From Agrilactobacillus yilanensis (lineage in GTDB: Bacteria; Bacillota; Bacilli; Lactobacillales; Lactobacillaceae), in the NCBI RefSeq assembly GCF_003946725.1, contig NZ_RHOY01000023.1, positions 1-43,478 on the forward strand: a stretch of DNA of 43,478 nucleotides, read 5' to 3'. This document shows, one piece after another, positions 1 to 9,710 of the stretch. The stretch's first letter is position 1, and the number at the start of each line of letters is the position of its first letter. The position numbers and the translations under genes are program-made. The notes under the pieces were generated by a model. The model had not been told where the DNA came from. It worked only from the letters and a program-made list of their open reading frames with translations, and did no database searches.

Positions 1-69
1 GAGTTCGATGTCATTTTTAATGACGAATGGGGCCCCTTTTTTTTCAACAACTGCAGCTTTAATTTTCAT
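1..69 (-). CDS. Zinc-type alcohol dehydrogenase, N-terminal fragment (cut by window edge)
   Basis: Only the first 23 codons are present; the gene runs off the left edge. The start MKIKAAVVEKKGAPF is typical of medium-chain, zinc-dependent NAD(P)-linked alcohol dehydrogenases. An AAGGAG Shine-Dalgarno lies about 10 nt before the ATG. It is the last visible gene on the fuc strand, 91 bp after fucU, so it may be co-transcribed. By inference it could reduce the L-lactaldehyde made by fuculose-phosphate aldolase to 1,2-propanediol, the role of FucO in enterobacteria, although FucO belongs to a different, iron-dependent family. The short fragment rules out a firm substrate call. Confidence 0.6.
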   Translation of the reverse strand, partial: MKIKAAVVEKKGAPFVIKNDIEL

Positions 70-160
70 ATCTAAAATACTCCTTTAATGAAATTATCGT
101 ATTAACAAAATTTTGCCCGTACGACACGATGGCCTGACGGGCAAAATCTCAAATAATCAT

Positions 161-598
161 TTATTCGACAACGCCCTTTTTCAAAATTAAGTTCCCATAA
201 AGTGCTGTTTCACCGGTTTGAACAATAGCAAAACAGTCTTTTGAATACTTATAAAATGATTGACGTTCAATCGTCTTCAATTGATAATTGGGAAATACAT
301 TCTTGATTGCACTTTCATACTTATCCCAGATTGGTGGTCTACCATTTGGTACAGACGCATCTCCTGGAACAACTTCCATCAGAGCAGCTTGATAATCAGA
401 ATACGTATCTAACGGTAGCAATTCTAAAATATCCGTTAACAGCTCTGGCATCAAAATACCATCTGTTCTCAAAACACGTTGATTATTTGTCACAGCTGGA
501 TAATTGGCATCAGCTAAAAGAATTTCATCACCATGTCCCATCTCCATTAACGTTTTAACGAGTTCTGGTGAAAGTCTTTTTGGTATCTTTTTTAACAT
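161..598 (-). CDS. fucU: L-fucose mutarotase (RbsD/FucU family)
   Basis: This 145-residue protein matches the FucU family along its length: MLKKIPKRLSPELVKTLMEM at the start, the MGHGDEI segment with the catalytic His of the family at about residue 22, and the C-terminal FAIVQTGETALYGNLILKKG. FucU interconverts the alpha and beta anomers of L-fucose so that the isomerase receives its preferred form; it acts in the cytosol. An AGGTGAT ribosome-binding site precedes the ATG. It lies 27 bp after the sugar porter gene, in the order fucI-fucK-porter-fucU, which supports fucose rather than ribose as the substrate. Confidence 0.9.
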   Translation of the reverse strand: MLKKIPKRLSPELVKTLMEMGHGDEILLADANYPAVTNNQRVLRTDGILMPELLTDILELLPLDTYSDYQAALMEVVPGDASVPNGRPPIWDKYESAIKNVFPNYQLKTIERQSFYKYSKDCFAIVQTGETALYGNLILKKGVVE

Positions 599-625
599 TT
601 AAAATCACCTATTCACAACTATAAT

Positions 626-1984
626 TTATTTTGTTTCCCAATAAGTTTCGATTTCTTCCAAAGTTTTACCCTTAGTTTCGAGTACATATTTATGAATATA
701 CCAGACAGCGAATGCGGATAAAGCAGCGAAGAAATAGAAAATATTAATTCCAATTTGTTCCAAAATGATAGGGAAAACTAATGAGAACACAGCGTTCATT
801 AAATACTGTGTAAATGTGATAACACCCATCCCTAAGGCTCTAGCTTTCAGTGGTAGGATTTCCGGTACATAGGACCAGAACACTGGACCTAAGCCAAAAC
901 CAAACATGAAGACATATAGGAAGATTGAGATAACTGCAATTGTTGCATTGTTAGACCAAATACATAACGCAATTGCCGGCAATACTTGTCCGCCTAAACT
1001 GATTTCTAACAAACGTTTACGGCCCAAACGATCAATAAATGGCAATGAAATCAAAGTTGAAACGACCAATGCTGTCCCAACACCAAAGTCAGCAATGATG
1101 GCGGAGTTTGCTAATCCTAGATTATGAAAAATCTCAGGCGCATAATAAACAGCAGCGTTAATCCCCGTAAATACTTGGAAAGTTGTTAAAACAATCAGCA
1201 TTAATAATACTGGCCGAAATCTAGTGAATAATTCATGAAGGCCGGCTTCTTGTGTCTTTAGGCTATTTTCAATATCTGAAACTTCTTTATCAATCTCTGC
1301 CTGTGAACTTCTGACACGTTTTAAGACTTGACGTGCTTTAGCAACTTGACCATCACGAATCAACCAACGTGGACTTTGTGGACTTGCTAACATACCAATT
1401 GTAAAAATAGCAGCTGGAACAATCCCAATACCTAATGTCCAGCGCCATTCACCTGCACCCAAATTGGTTGCCCCAATACCATAAGCTACTAAGATCCCAA
1501 CGTTAACACTTAATTGATAAAGTGAAGACATGAGCCCTCTAATTTTTGCCGGTGCTAATTCTGATAGGTAAATCAGGCCAAACATATTAGCAATCCCAGC
1601 AGCAATCCCTAGAATAAACCGTGCAGCCATGATGAAATACATTCCTGTAGCAACCGCACTTAAGATGCTCCCAACAATGAATACAAGTCCACCAATAATT
1701 AACGTGTTACGCCGTTCAATTTTCTTTTCTAAAGCTGTAAATACTACAATTGATGGCAATGCACCGAATAATAGGAAACTTACAACTAAACCTTTTTGTG
1801 CAGCATTTAAACCAAATGATGTTGTAACACCAGGTAATGCTAATGAGATTGCACCGGAATCATAACCGTAAAGTAGGCCGGCTAAGCCACCTAAGATCGC
1901 AAAAACATAGACAATCGGTTTAATTTTTGTTTCGGAAATATCTGTTTCTGTTGTAACTTGTGTACTATTTGTATTTGATGCCAT
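626..1984 (-). CDS. MFS sugar:proton symporter (sugar porter family), probable L-fucose importer
   Basis: A 452-residue membrane protein of the sugar porter subfamily (the XylE/GalP type). Visible marks are GGLAGLLYGYDSGAISLAL in the first helix, the loop DRLGRKRLLE, SPQSPRWL near the mid-loop, PVFWSYVPEILPLKARALG, and the C-terminal LETKGKTLEEIE. About twelve hydrophobic segments are expected. AGGAGG lies 7 nt before the ATG. It sits between fucK and fucU, so L-fucose or a related deoxysugar is the likely cargo. It is not FucP, which belongs to a different MFS subfamily, so the substrate rests on context only. Confidence 0.85.
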   Translation of the reverse strand: MASNTNSTQVTTETDISETKIKPIVYVFAILGGLAGLLYGYDSGAISLALPGVTTSFGLNAAQKGLVVSFLLFGALPSIVVFTALEKKIERRNTLIIGGLVFIVGSILSAVATGMYFIMAARFILGIAAGIANMFGLIYLSELAPAKIRGLMSSLYQLSVNVGILVAYGIGATNLGAGEWRWTLGIGIVPAAIFTIGMLASPQSPRWLIRDGQVAKARQVLKRVRSSQAEIDKEVSDIENSLKTQEAGLHELFTRFRPVLLMLIVLTTFQVFTGINAAVYYAPEIFHNLGLANSAIIADFGVGTALVVSTLISLPFIDRLGRKRLLEISLGGQVLPAIALCIWSNNATIAVISIFLYVFMFGFGLGPVFWSYVPEILPLKARALGMGVITFTQYLMNAVFSLVFPIILEQIGINIFYFFAALSAFAVWYIHKYVLETKGKTLEEIETYWETK

Positions 1985-2004
1985 AATCTCGCCTCCTACG
2001 CTGA

Positions 2005-3504
2005 TTAGAAATCAACCCTTTGAACCTGTGATGCCTTTTGGAATAATTCATACTTCTTATCTAGATCTGGTACGTTGGCTGGTTTGATATGTTTAACAGT
2101 GTAGGAGTGTTCCATAACACGTTTGGTATCGTCAGCGGATAATAAATTACGTACTTGAAGTTGTGAAACAATATTGCCCATAACGCTGGCTTCCACTGGC
2201 CCAGCAATTACTGATTTTTCAGTGAAATCAGCTGTTAACTGCACTAATAATTCATTTTGAATCCCGCCACCAAACATATAAATCTCTTTTATCTTCTTAT
2301 CGGATACAGCTACTAAATTATCAATAACTCTCCGATAGGCAAATGCCAAACTTTCAATGACAATTAAAATCAATTCGCCTCTATTTTTAGGCAGTTTCTG
2401 ATTTGTTTGTTTCAAGAAAGCTTCAATTTTTTCTTCCATTTGGTTAGGCGATGAGAACAACTCGTTATTAGGATCAATATAACTATCAATTGAAGTTTCA
2501 GCCAAGGCTTCCTTAACCATGTCGCCAAAAGTTACAACTTCGCCTTTAAAAGACCACTCGCGTTGTAATTCTTGAATAATCCAAAGTCCGGTTAAATTAG
2601 ATAGCAATCGATTGCTGCCATCAAAACAACCTTCATTTGTCAGTCCAGCCTTAAATGCTGCTTCAGTTACGACTGGTTTAGGTGTCTGCCGACCAATGAT
2701 AGACCAAGTACCGCAGCTGATAAAAGCTACGTCTTCTCGATCTTCGCTGGCAATAGGTAATGCTAATAGCGCAGATGCCGTATCATGACCAACGCCTGTG
2801 ATTACCTGTAATGGAGATTTCAAATTGATCTCATTACTAATTGCTGAGGACAAATTACCTAAAGTCGCACCACCTTTAGATAATTCACCAAACCAAGCGC
2901 GTTTAAATCCTAGTTCATCAATAACTGATTGCGAGAAATCTCGCGTCTGAGTATCTAACAATCCACTAGTACTGCTGATCGTAAATTCATTTTTTGCCTG
3001 TCCACTTAAGAAATAGGCGATTAAATTCGGCATAAATAAAACATGCTTAATTTGATCCTTAAGATATGGATTCATCTGCAGATCAGCAAATAATTGTAAA
3101 ATACTATTGATTTTATCGGGTTGATTTCCGGTCTGTTGAAATAAGTCAAACTTATTGATCTTTTGATACAACTGAGTCTCATAAGCATTTACACGAGTAT
3201 CTCGATAACTGTGTGGGGCCAACAATAACTGGCCGTGATCATTAATCAAACCATAATCTACACCCCAAGTATCCACACTAATACTGTCTAATAAACCCAA
3301 ATCTTTTTCAGCAATACTCAGACCGTATTTAATTTCTTGAAAAATCTTCATATAGTCCCAATTCAAATCATTAATAACTTGAACCGGTAAATTTGAAAAT
3401 CGAAATTGTTCTTTTAAGTCTACTTTTTCACCATTATATGTTCCTGAAATCAAGCGCCCTGAACTGGCACCTAAATCAACGGCAATCGCATTTGTTGAAT
3501 TCAT
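2005..3504 (-). CDS. fucK: L-fuculokinase (FGGY family, rhamnulokinase-like)
   Basis: This FGGY sugar kinase of 499 residues phosphorylates the ketose made by FucI, giving L-fuculose 1-phosphate with ATP. The N-terminal phosphate-binding motif AVDLGASSGR, the DTWGVDYGL motif, GVGHDTASA and the C-terminal MFGGGIQNELL are all visible. Sequence style is closest to RhaB-type kinases, so automatic pipelines may name it rhamnulokinase; its place directly after fucI argues for fuculose. I place the start at the ATG reading MNSTNAI, because the in-frame GTG nine bases upstream is part of the AAAGGTG ribosome-binding site. The gap to fucI is 24 bp. Confidence 0.85.
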   Translation of the reverse strand: MNSTNAIAVDLGASSGRLISGTYNGEKVDLKEQFRFSNLPVQVINDLNWDYMKIFQEIKYGLSIAEKDLGLLDSISVDTWGVDYGLINDHGQLLLAPHSYRDTRVNAYETQLYQKINKFDLFQQTGNQPDKINSILQLFADLQMNPYLKDQIKHVLFMPNLIAYFLSGQAKNEFTISSTSGLLDTQTRDFSQSVIDELGFKRAWFGELSKGGATLGNLSSAISNEINLKSPLQVITGVGHDTASALLALPIASEDREDVAFISCGTWSIIGRQTPKPVVTEAAFKAGLTNEGCFDGSNRLLSNLTGLWIIQELQREWSFKGEVVTFGDMVKEALAETSIDSYIDPNNELFSSPNQMEEKIEAFLKQTNQKLPKNRGELILIVIESLAFAYRRVIDNLVAVSDKKIKEIYMFGGGIQNELLVQLTADFTEKSVIAGPVEASVMGNIVSQLQVRNLLSADDTKRVMEHSYTVKHIKPANVPDLDKKYELFQKASQVQRVDF

Positions 3505-3528
3505 GAATAACACCTTTTCTAATACTTA

Positions 3529-5316
3529 TTATTTATATAGAGGACCGAAGTTCTTACAAGCATTGAAATCTGCAGCTTCTAAGTTTTCTGTTCCAATTGA
3601 AGACCAAGCCCGAGGCCGGAAAATATCTTCTTCTGGAACGTTATGCATATTCACTGGAATACGTAAGATAGAAGCTAATGTCAAGATGTCTGCACCAATG
3701 TGTCCATAACTGATCGCACCATGGTTTGCACCCCAGTTATTCATAACATCATAAACAGACTTGAATGCACCATGACCTGTCAAAGTAGGTGCAAAGAATG
3801 TTGAAGGCCAACCTTGGTCTGTCCGAACATTAATTGTGTCAAAAACATTTTGTGGTAAGTCTACGGCATAACCTTCTGCTAATTGTAAAACAGGGCCAAC
3901 GCCTTTAACCCAGTTAATCCGAGTCATAGTAACTGGCATACCTTTTTCGCCGCCCTTAGTTAGATAATGGCTTGAGAAACCACCACCACGGAAGTATTCA
4001 ACGTTTGCAGGTACCCAATCTGTTTGATCCAAATTATCTTGAACTTCTTTATCTGTTAATTCCCAGAATGGTTTCATTGCTGGCTGTCCATCAATCTTTT
4101 CAGCACCGGTTGCATCTAATGTTTGTGCACCTGAATTACTTAAGTGCAAGAAGCCGTTAGCTGCCAAACCAGTTAGTTTTGTACCAGTCACGCGTTCAAC
4201 TGCTTCAGGACTCCAATAAGTCCGAACGTCCGCAAAAATTTGTGGTGTATTTGTTAATAAGTAGTTAAATAGCATTGAAGCGCCATTCATTGAATCATTT
4301 TCAGTAGCAAAGATGAATGGTGCGCGTTTGCCGTTCCAATCAAATTGAGAATTTAGCATTGCTTCCATGACATCCCCATTTGGGAAATGATCTGTCCATT
4401 GACGTTGACCTTGGAAACCACCGGCAATTGCAAAATGTCCTTCAGATTCTTCTTTGAAGCCCATTTCTTCTAACTTCTTATTGCCTTGCATTAAATCTCT
4501 AGCAATAATGAACATCTTCAAGCAGTTATCAAACTGTTCTTCTTTAGCAGCATCATCAAATTGAATTGGTTTGCCGTCATTATAGACATCTTTGCCAAGT
4601 TTCATATTATCTTTGGCCCAAGCTTTAGCCTTCTTGAATTCTGCTTCGTCGTAGATACCTTCATCCCAACGACGGACAATTTCAGACATATCTACATATT
4701 CATTACGCATCCCTAGATATTCTTGGAAGAAATCTGCATTGACCATTGATCCGGCAATACCCATTGCTACGTTACCAATAGATAAGTAAGATTTATTTCT
4801 CATTAAGCCAGCTGCCAAAGCCCCTTTAGCAAAGCGGATTAATTTCGCTTTAACATCTTCAGGAATATCTGTATCATCAGCATCTTGGACATCTTTCCCA
4901 TAGATACCAAAAGCAGGAATACCCTTTTGTGTGTGCGCTGCCAAAACTGCTGCTAAGTAAACGGCACCTGGACGTTCTGTACCATTAAAGCCCCAAATAG
5001 CATGCGGTAAGTCTTTAGACATGTCCATTGTTTCTGAACCATAGCACCAGCAAGGTGTTACTGTGATTGTGCCGCAGATACCTGCTTTATCAAATTTAGT
5101 TTTGGCCATTGCAGCCTCATGAACACCACCAATAGTCGTATCAGCGATGACTGTTTCAACTGGGGAACCGTCTGGATATTTTAAAGTATTGTGAATTAAA
5201 TCAGCTACTGATTGTGCCATAGCCATTGTTTGTTCTTCTAATGATTCACGGACACCTCTACGTCTACCATCAATAGTGGGTCTGATACCAATCTTTGGAA
5301 ATTCTACATCTAACAT
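3529..5316 (-). CDS. fucI: L-fucose isomerase
   Basis: A 595-residue enzyme converting L-fucose to L-fuculose with a manganese ion. It resembles the E. coli enzyme throughout: [51 protein letters not shown] and [18 protein letters not shown]. The metal ligands correspond to E339 (in ATENDS), D363 (in FADVRTYW) and H539 (in GHIGAD). The start is the ATG reading MLDVEF, preceded by AGGAGGT at a spacing of 6; a longer in-frame start would include this ribosome-binding site in the coding sequence. It is the first gene of the minus-strand fuc operon, so its promoter lies in the divergent region up to fucA. Confidence 0.95.
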   Translation of the reverse strand: MLDVEFPKIGIRPTIDGRRRGVRESLEEQTMAMAQSVADLIHNTLKYPDGSPVETVIADTTIGGVHEAAMAKTKFDKAGICGTITVTPCWCYGSETMDMSKDLPHAIWGFNGTERPGAVYLAAVLAAHTQKGIPAFGIYGKDVQDADDTDIPEDVKAKLIRFAKGALAAGLMRNKSYLSIGNVAMGIAGSMVNADFFQEYLGMRNEYVDMSEIVRRWDEGIYDEAEFKKAKAWAKDNMKLGKDVYNDGKPIQFDDAAKEEQFDNCLKMFIIARDLMQGNKKLEEMGFKEESEGHFAIAGGFQGQRQWTDHFPNGDVMEAMLNSQFDWNGKRAPFIFATENDSMNGASMLFNYLLTNTPQIFADVRTYWSPEAVERVTGTKLTGLAANGFLHLSNSGAQTLDATGAEKIDGQPAMKPFWELTDKEVQDNLDQTDWVPANVEYFRGGGFSSHYLTKGGEKGMPVTMTRINWVKGVGPVLQLAEGYAVDLPQNVFDTINVRTDQGWPSTFFAPTLTGHGAFKSVYDVMNNWGANHGAISYGHIGADILTLASILRIPVNMHNVPEEDIFRPRAWSSIGTENLEAADFNACKNFGPLYK

Positions 5317-5772
5317 TACAATACCTCCTACAAGTGATTGTGAATTATTTACTACAGTGATTATCATAGGTCAAAATTTTGATTAAGAAAATAGGTGGTG
5401 TCGCTTTTGAATAACTTACAAAAAAGAGCCGCTAAATTATTCAACATAATTCATTTTTATCTTATAACCTTATTATTTACGTCATTTAACAGTTTCAAAA
5501 CTATCAACTTAATTGTAACTTTTAGCATTACATATATGACTAGGCCTGAATAATAATATTAATACATTATCTAAAATTAAATAATTATAATTCGATTTAA
5601 ATTAAATTTATAGTTATTTACAACATTGTTAAACTGTATATTTATTTAGATTTTCTATAATAATTATGGCTTGTAGAAAATATTAATTATGTAGTCTGAT
5701 TTCAATTGATTGGCATAATTTGAGCAAAAGCAACTGATTTAACTATAGATTATAAAAATTAGTCATTCTTTT

Positions 5773-5810
5773 TTGAACTGAACATTTATGAATTAAAATG
5801 AACAGTTTAA
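5773..5810. promoter_or_regulatory. Imperfect inverted repeat, candidate fuc operator
   Basis: Left arm TTGAACTGAACATTT and right arm AAATGAACAGTTTAA match as an inverted repeat at 12 of 15 positions, around an 8 nt centre. It lies about 40-80 bp upstream of the proposed fucA promoter, a position that suits an activator. The protein that binds is not encoded in the window. Confidence 0.45.
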
Positions 5811-5850
5811 CTACCTTTTATAGACGTTATTTCAATTTATCTAGTAATTA

Positions 5851-5879
5851 TTTAGATTTTTTGGTTAACGTTATATACT
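5851..5879 (+). promoter_or_regulatory. Probable fucA promoter
   Basis: A -35 TTTAGA and a -10 TATACT are separated by 17 bp, about 55 bp upstream of the fucA start codon. The -35 is a 4/6 match to TTGACA, so the promoter may need activation, which fits the upstream inverted repeat. Confidence 0.45.
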
Positions 5880-5932
5880 GATCACGGAGTTTAATAATTC
5901 ACATATTAATACAAAAGTGAGGTTATACAATC

Positions 5933-6724
5933 ATGGAAATGATGTTTTATGAAGAAAGAAAAGATTTAGCTTATACGGTTAGAAAAATGTTTGACCGTAA
6001 AGATACAAATATTGCTGGTGGCAATATGTCCATTAAAGTCAAAGGTACCGATGGCAAGTTCTATATCTTAATTACACCAACCTTCATGTCTGAAACTTAT
6101 TATGCTGAATTGACACCTGCTCAAATTTTAGTCGTTGATGAAGCAACACAACAAAAAGTGGATGGTGTTGGCGATATTACCCGCGAAATTAATATGCATT
6201 TTGAGGCCTATACTGTTCATCCCGGTATCCGTTGTGTTTATCATTCTCATGCTGAAGAATCTATGTTTTGGGCAACTTCTGGCTTAGACATGCCAAATGT
6301 TACAGAAGCCACTCGAGAATTAGGCAAAATAAAAGTCTTGCCTTTCGCACCGGCAACCTCTAAAGCTTTAGCAGATATCGTACGTGAAAACTTGCAAGCT
6401 ATTGGCGACAAGGCAATGGAAAATGTCTTTTTACTAAATAGCCACGGTATTTTAATTACTGCAACGGAATTACACATAGCTGTCCGTATTATGGAAACTT
6501 TAGAATGGAATGCAAAAGTAGCTTATCAGCAAGCTATTTTCCAAAAACTTGGTTTATTGGATAACTACAAATCTTGTGGTCAAGATGCAGATAAACCACT
6601 GCCATTGGAAGATGTTGTACCTATTGCTGTCCCTGGTGTTCCACTAAAAAGTCAACATGAACCTTTACCAGCCAATCCTAAACGTCCTAAAGACACAATG
6701 ATTCCTGGAGAAGTCGTTGACTAG
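5933..6724 (+). CDS. fucA: Class II aldolase, probable L-fuculose-1-phosphate aldolase
   Basis: A 263-residue member of the class II aldolase/adducin family. It would split L-fuculose 1-phosphate into dihydroxyacetone phosphate and L-lactaldehyde, using zinc. Key residues visible are GGN at 29-31, the acid E85 (in TREINMHF), the zinc ligands H104 and H106 (in YHSHAEE) and H171 (in LLNSHGIL). The family also includes L-ribulose-5-phosphate 4-epimerase and rhamnulose-phosphate aldolase; the fucI/fucK/fucU neighbours select fuculose phosphate. It is somewhat longer than the roughly 215-residue enterobacterial FucA, with a proline-rich C-terminal tail. It is transcribed away from the fuc operon, with a GTGAGG ribosome-binding site. 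Confidence 0.8.
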   Translation: MEMMFYEERKDLAYTVRKMFDRKDTNIAGGNMSIKVKGTDGKFYILITPTFMSETYYAELTPAQILVVDEATQQKVDGVGDITREINMHFEAYTVHPGIRCVYHSHAEESMFWATSGLDMPNVTEATRELGKIKVLPFAPATSKALADIVRENLQAIGDKAMENVFLLNSHGILITATELHIAVRIMETLEWNAKVAYQQAIFQKLGLLDNYKSCGQDADKPLPLEDVVPIAVPGVPLKSQHEPLPANPKRPKDTMIPGEVVD

Positions 6725-6754
6725 ATAGCTATTTTAATTATCTGATTACAAACT

Positions 6755-6810
6755 AAAAAACCTAATTTTCTAAATGATCTAACTAAAATCATCTAGAAAA
6801 TTAGGTTTTT
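6755..6810. terminator. Bidirectional terminator between fucA and tsaD
   Basis: The arms AAAAAACCTAATTTTCTA and TAGAAAATTAGGTTTTT pair almost perfectly, with ATGAT/ATCAT extending the stem inward. A runs on the left and T runs on the right let it stop both converging transcripts. Confidence 0.85.
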
Positions 6811-6827
6811 CTCTTTGCCTTCACAAC

Positions 6828-7877
6828 TTACAAACCACTATAATCCGCAGCGTAGTCAAAAGACAAACTAGGATCCGCATTCAAATCTAATCCTGCTAAC
6901 GGCTGTTGCTTCACCCACTGGACATGAGCGGCAGCCCCAATCATTGCCCCATTGTCGCCGCATAAGCGCAATGGTGGGAAAATCAACGTCACATCCGTTA
7001 ATTGTTCAGCCTGTAGCGCTAATTGTAACTGTTCCCGCAAACCCTGATTGGCTGCCACGCCACCGGCAACAACTAATTGTTTTACCGGATAAGCTTTTAG
7101 GGCTCTGATAATTTTGCCAACCAAAATATCCGTTACGCTCGCTTGAAAACTTGCAGCCAAATCATTTTTGTTTAGTGTTTCATGCTTTTGGTCTGCATGA
7201 TGTACCGTATTGATAAACGCACTCTTTAAACCGCTGAAACTGAAATCTAAATTTTCTTCTTGCAGCATTGCCCGGGGGAAATTAAACGTATCTTGCCCTT
7301 GATGAGCCATCGTATCAATCGTCTTCCCCGCAGGGTATGGCACACCTAATACCCGACCGATCTTATCATAAGCTTCACCCACGGCATCATCTCGGGTATC
7401 TCCAATGATTTCAAACACGCCAGCTGCTTTCATATAAACAATTTCCGTATGGCCGCCAGAAACTAGCAGCGCCAGCAAAGGATACTGCAGATCTGCTACT
7501 AAGTTAGCCGCATAAATGTGACCAGCCATATGATTCACTGGAATTAACGGCAGATTATGAGCAAAACTAATCGCCTTAGCTGCTGAAATACCGATTAATA
7601 AAGCACCCACTAAACCAGGCCCCATCGTTACTGCCACCGCTGTCAAATCCTCGTAAGTCACTTGCGCCTCATCTAAAGCATCCTGGGCACAAATGGTAAT
7701 TGCCTCCACATGATGCCGGCTGGCAACTTCTGGAACAACCCCACCAAAACGCTTATGTGAATTGATCTGAGTGGCAATAATATTGCTTAAAATATGTTTG
7801 CCATCTTCAATAACCGCAACACTCGTCTCGTCACAGCTGGATTCAATCGCTAAAATTAACTCTCTATCTAAACTCAA
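6828..7877 (-). CDS. tsaD: tRNA N6-adenosine threonylcarbamoyltransferase
   Basis: TsaD (also Gcp/YgjD) moves the threonylcarbamoyl group onto A37 of ANN-decoding tRNAs, working with TsaB and TsaE. The 349-residue protein has the ASKHA fold: [15 protein letters not shown] at 8-22, [13 protein letters not shown] at 44-56, the metal ligands H116 and H120 in NHMAGH, and LVSGGHTEI at 138-146. Its start is TTG, overlapping the rimI stop as TTGA, with AAGGAG 8 nt upstream, so the two are translationally coupled. It is the last gene of tsaB-rimI-tsaD, the usual order in lactobacilli. Confidence 0.95.
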   Translation of the reverse strand: MSLDRELILAIESSCDETSVAVIEDGKHILSNIIATQINSHKRFGGVVPEVASRHHVEAITICAQDALDEAQVTYEDLTAVAVTMGPGLVGALLIGISAAKAISFAHNLPLIPVNHMAGHIYAANLVADLQYPLLALLVSGGHTEIVYMKAAGVFEIIGDTRDDAVGEAYDKIGRVLGVPYPAGKTIDTMAHQGQDTFNFPRAMLQEENLDFSFSGLKSAFINTVHHADQKHETLNKNDLAASFQASVTDILVGKIIRALKAYPVKQLVVAGGVAANQGLREQLQLALQAEQLTDVTLIFPPLRLCGDNGAMIGAAAHVQWVKQQPLAGLDLNADPSLSFDYAADYSGL

Positions 7878-8455
7878 AAATCATTCTCCTTAGTCCAAGC
7901 ACTGTCTTTTAAATTCAGACGCATATCCATTGCATCTGCGTGATCCAATACATAATAGCCCACTTTAATATGGCCATCTTCAAAACCTAAACTATGATAT
8001 AAATGCTTCGCCGGTTCATTATTCGTTCGAACTTCCAGCGTCATTTGTTCACTGCCCTGTTCTCGAACAAGATTGATCATATACACCATCAAAAAACGGC
8101 CAATCCCTTGGTTTTGATAGGCTTGAGACACCGCAATATTTGTGATATGACTTTCATTTTTAGTAAACCAGCAGCCAATAAAGGCGACCAATTCATCTTG
8201 TTCACGCAACACTAAATAAAGGGACAGCTCGGTTTTACGAATTTCACTCATAAAAGCCATTTTATCCCAAGGTGTTTCGCCATCATATAACGCGCGTTCC
8301 AAAACTAACATCTCATCAATATCGCTATATTTCGCCCGCGCCAGTGTGTAGGGCCGCTGATTAATCATCAGGGTTTGATCTTCATAATGAATCATCATAG
8401 TATTATCATTTTTCTTTTGAAATAGCGCCTTAAACTTCTTGAACATAAGGGTCAT
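7874..8455 (-). CDS. rimI: Ribosomal-protein-alanine N-acetyltransferase, GNAT family
   Basis: A GNAT acetyltransferase with the domain starting near [15 protein letters not shown] and the acetyl-CoA loop [25 protein letters not shown] and [19 protein letters not shown] are typical of RimI. RimI acetylates the N-terminal alanine of ribosomal protein S18 in E. coli; other bacterial members have a wider target range. About 40 residues precede the domain. The gene overlaps the end of tsaB. Three in-frame ATGs (8470, 8455, 8446) are possible; I use 8455 because AGGTGA precedes it at a good distance, but 8446 is nearly as good. Confidence 0.85.
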   Translation of the reverse strand: MTLMFKKFKALFQKKNDNTMMIHYEDQTLMINQRPYTLARAKYSDIDEMLVLERALYDGETPWDKMAFMSEIRKTELSLYLVLREQDELVAFIGCWFTKNESHITNIAVSQAYQNQGIGRFLMVYMINLVREQGSEQMTLEVRTNNEPAKHLYHSLGFEDGHIKVGYYVLDHADAMDMRLNLKDSAWTKENDF

Positions 8456-9161
8456 GTCCTTCACCTTCATGGTCTTTCAGCCAATTAGCTTCTGCTTCTG
8501 TCATTCTCAAATAGTTTGGTGTAAAATGGGCCACATCTGCCACCGGTGCCGTCTGCAACGCCAGCTGCCCCAAGTTTGCACTGTGAGGTAAATTGTTAAA
8601 AGCCGTTGTAAATTCTGCCTGCTGGCCCAGTGTTTCAAAAATTTCTTCCTTAAACGGCGTCACTTCGCCAATAAAAACCGTTGGCAGCTGTAATATTTTA
8701 ACTTCCGCCAATAATTGCGGCAATGAGAGATGCCGATCTTTTAAAACGTTCAAAAAATGACGTTCTGATTTCATCCGCCATTGATAAGCTCCTGCAAACA
8801 CATTATTACGCCGAGCATCCATAATTGGCACTAATAACTTAGGGGTTTGCGTCACATTGCTTGCTAGTAATGCCAAACTTGATAGACCTACTAAAGGTTT
8901 ATTTAATGTCCAAGCTAATGTTTTGGCGGTTGTCACGCCTATCCGAATACCGGTGTAAGAGCCAGGGCCTTGCGCCACCGCAAAACGATCAATATCTTGA
9001 ATTGTCACACCACTATTTTTTAAAACCGCATCTATTGCCGGCATTAACGTTTGGCTGTGGGTCATTTTTTTATTAATTGTAATTTCGCTGAGTACTTCGT
9101 GTTCTGTCACAACCGCCACACTCAATGGGCGGCTAGACGTATCTATTGCCAATACATACAT
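8430..9161 (-). CDS. tsaB: tRNA threonylcarbamoyladenosine biosynthesis protein TsaB
   Basis: TsaB (YeaZ) is the inactive partner of TsaD and is required for t6A formation. The 243-residue protein begins MYVLAIDTSSRPLSVAVV and carries ITINKKMTHSQTLMPAID and FAVAQGPGSYTGIRIGVTTAKTLAW, both hallmarks of the family. It leads the tsaB-rimI-tsaD operon and overlaps rimI. The start is chosen by comparison with TsaB proteins; two further ATGs lie 3 codons or fewer upstream and the ribosome-binding site is weak, so the exact first residue is uncertain. Confidence 0.92.
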   Translation of the reverse strand: MYVLAIDTSSRPLSVAVVTEHEVLSEITINKKMTHSQTLMPAIDAVLKNSGVTIQDIDRFAVAQGPGSYTGIRIGVTTAKTLAWTLNKPLVGLSSLALLASNVTQTPKLLVPIMDARRNNVFAGAYQWRMKSERHFLNVLKDRHLSLPQLLAEVKILQLPTVFIGEVTPFKEEIFETLGQQAEFTTAFNNLPHSANLGQLALQTAPVADVAHFTPNYLRMTEAEANWLKDHEGEGHDPYVQEV

Positions 9162-9229
9162 TGCCATCATCCAAACATTTTATTATATAATTACACTTAA
9201 TTTATCATTAAAACATACAAATTGAAAGC

Positions 9230-9652
9230 TTATAGATTGATTGGCCGTTCCTTCATTGCACCAATCATATCCCGCCAATCCAAAAAGCCGGCCTTTAAAC
9301 CCCGCAGCAGCATTTCAGCGGTCCCAATATTCGTAGCGAGCGGGATTTCATAGACATCACTCAAACGAATTAAAGCGTTAACATCTGGTTCATGGGGTTG
9401 GGCGGTCAACGGATCCCGTAAGAAAATAACCATATCTAAATTATTTTCTGAGATTAAAGCACCAATTTGTTGGTCGCCCCCTAAAGGCCCGGATTTCATG
9501 CGCGTGATTTTCAAATCTGTTTCAGCCATAATCCGCTTGCCAGTGGTTCCTGTGGCATATAATTTATGTTCTGCTAAAATAGGTTCATAAGCCGTAGCTA
9601 ATTTAACCATCAAATCCTTTTTGCTATCGTGGGCAATTAATGCAATCCGCAT
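9230..9652 (-). CDS. mgsA: Methylglyoxal synthase
   Basis: A 140-residue enzyme converting dihydroxyacetone phosphate to methylglyoxal and phosphate, a bypass that relieves sugar-phosphate stress. [12 protein letters not shown], the phosphate-binding ATGTTGKR, the [12 protein letters not shown] motif with catalytic D60, and [15 protein letters not shown] are all present. GGAGGAG lies 5 nt before the ATG. The gene stands alone and is divergent from the asparaginase gene. DHAP is also a product of the fuc pathway upstream, but no shared regulation is visible. Confidence 0.95.
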   Translation of the reverse strand: MRIALIAHDSKKDLMVKLATAYEPILAEHKLYATGTTGKRIMAETDLKITRMKSGPLGGDQQIGALISENNLDMVIFLRDPLTAQPHEPDVNALIRLSDVYEIPLATNIGTAEMLLRGLKAGFLDWRDMIGAMKERPINL

Positions 9653-9710
9653 GTTATCTCCTCCAACAATTTCTATCTGAAATTATTTTACCGCAAATTC
9701 TTAATGTTGT

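Larger units (their letters stand above)
5317..5932. promoter_or_regulatory. Divergent fucI/fucA control region, AT-rich, with repeated motif
   Basis: This 616 bp gene-free stretch separates fucI from fucA and must hold both promoters. No ORF of note lies in it. A motif close to TTRAACTGTTMATTT occurs four times: twice as an inverted pair at 5773-5787 and 5796-5810, once at 5629-5643, and a weaker copy on the minus strand at 5483-5497. A perfect 12 bp palindrome, TCAAAATTTTGA, is at 5371-5382, directly upstream of a possible fucI -10 (TATGAT, minus strand, 5363-5368). That is the usual position of a repressor operator. No regulator gene is visible nearby, so the binding protein is unknown. 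Confidence 0.55.

Noticed and set aside
5396-5409. Catabolite-response (cre) element upstream of fucI (TGGTGTCGCTTTTG)
   Set aside because: It has at least three mismatches to the consensus at conserved positions; not strong enough to call.
8003-8215. Plus-strand open frames opposite rimI, tsaB, cas9 and other genes
   Set aside because: They lie opposite well-supported genes, show no family similarity and lack ribosome-binding sites.
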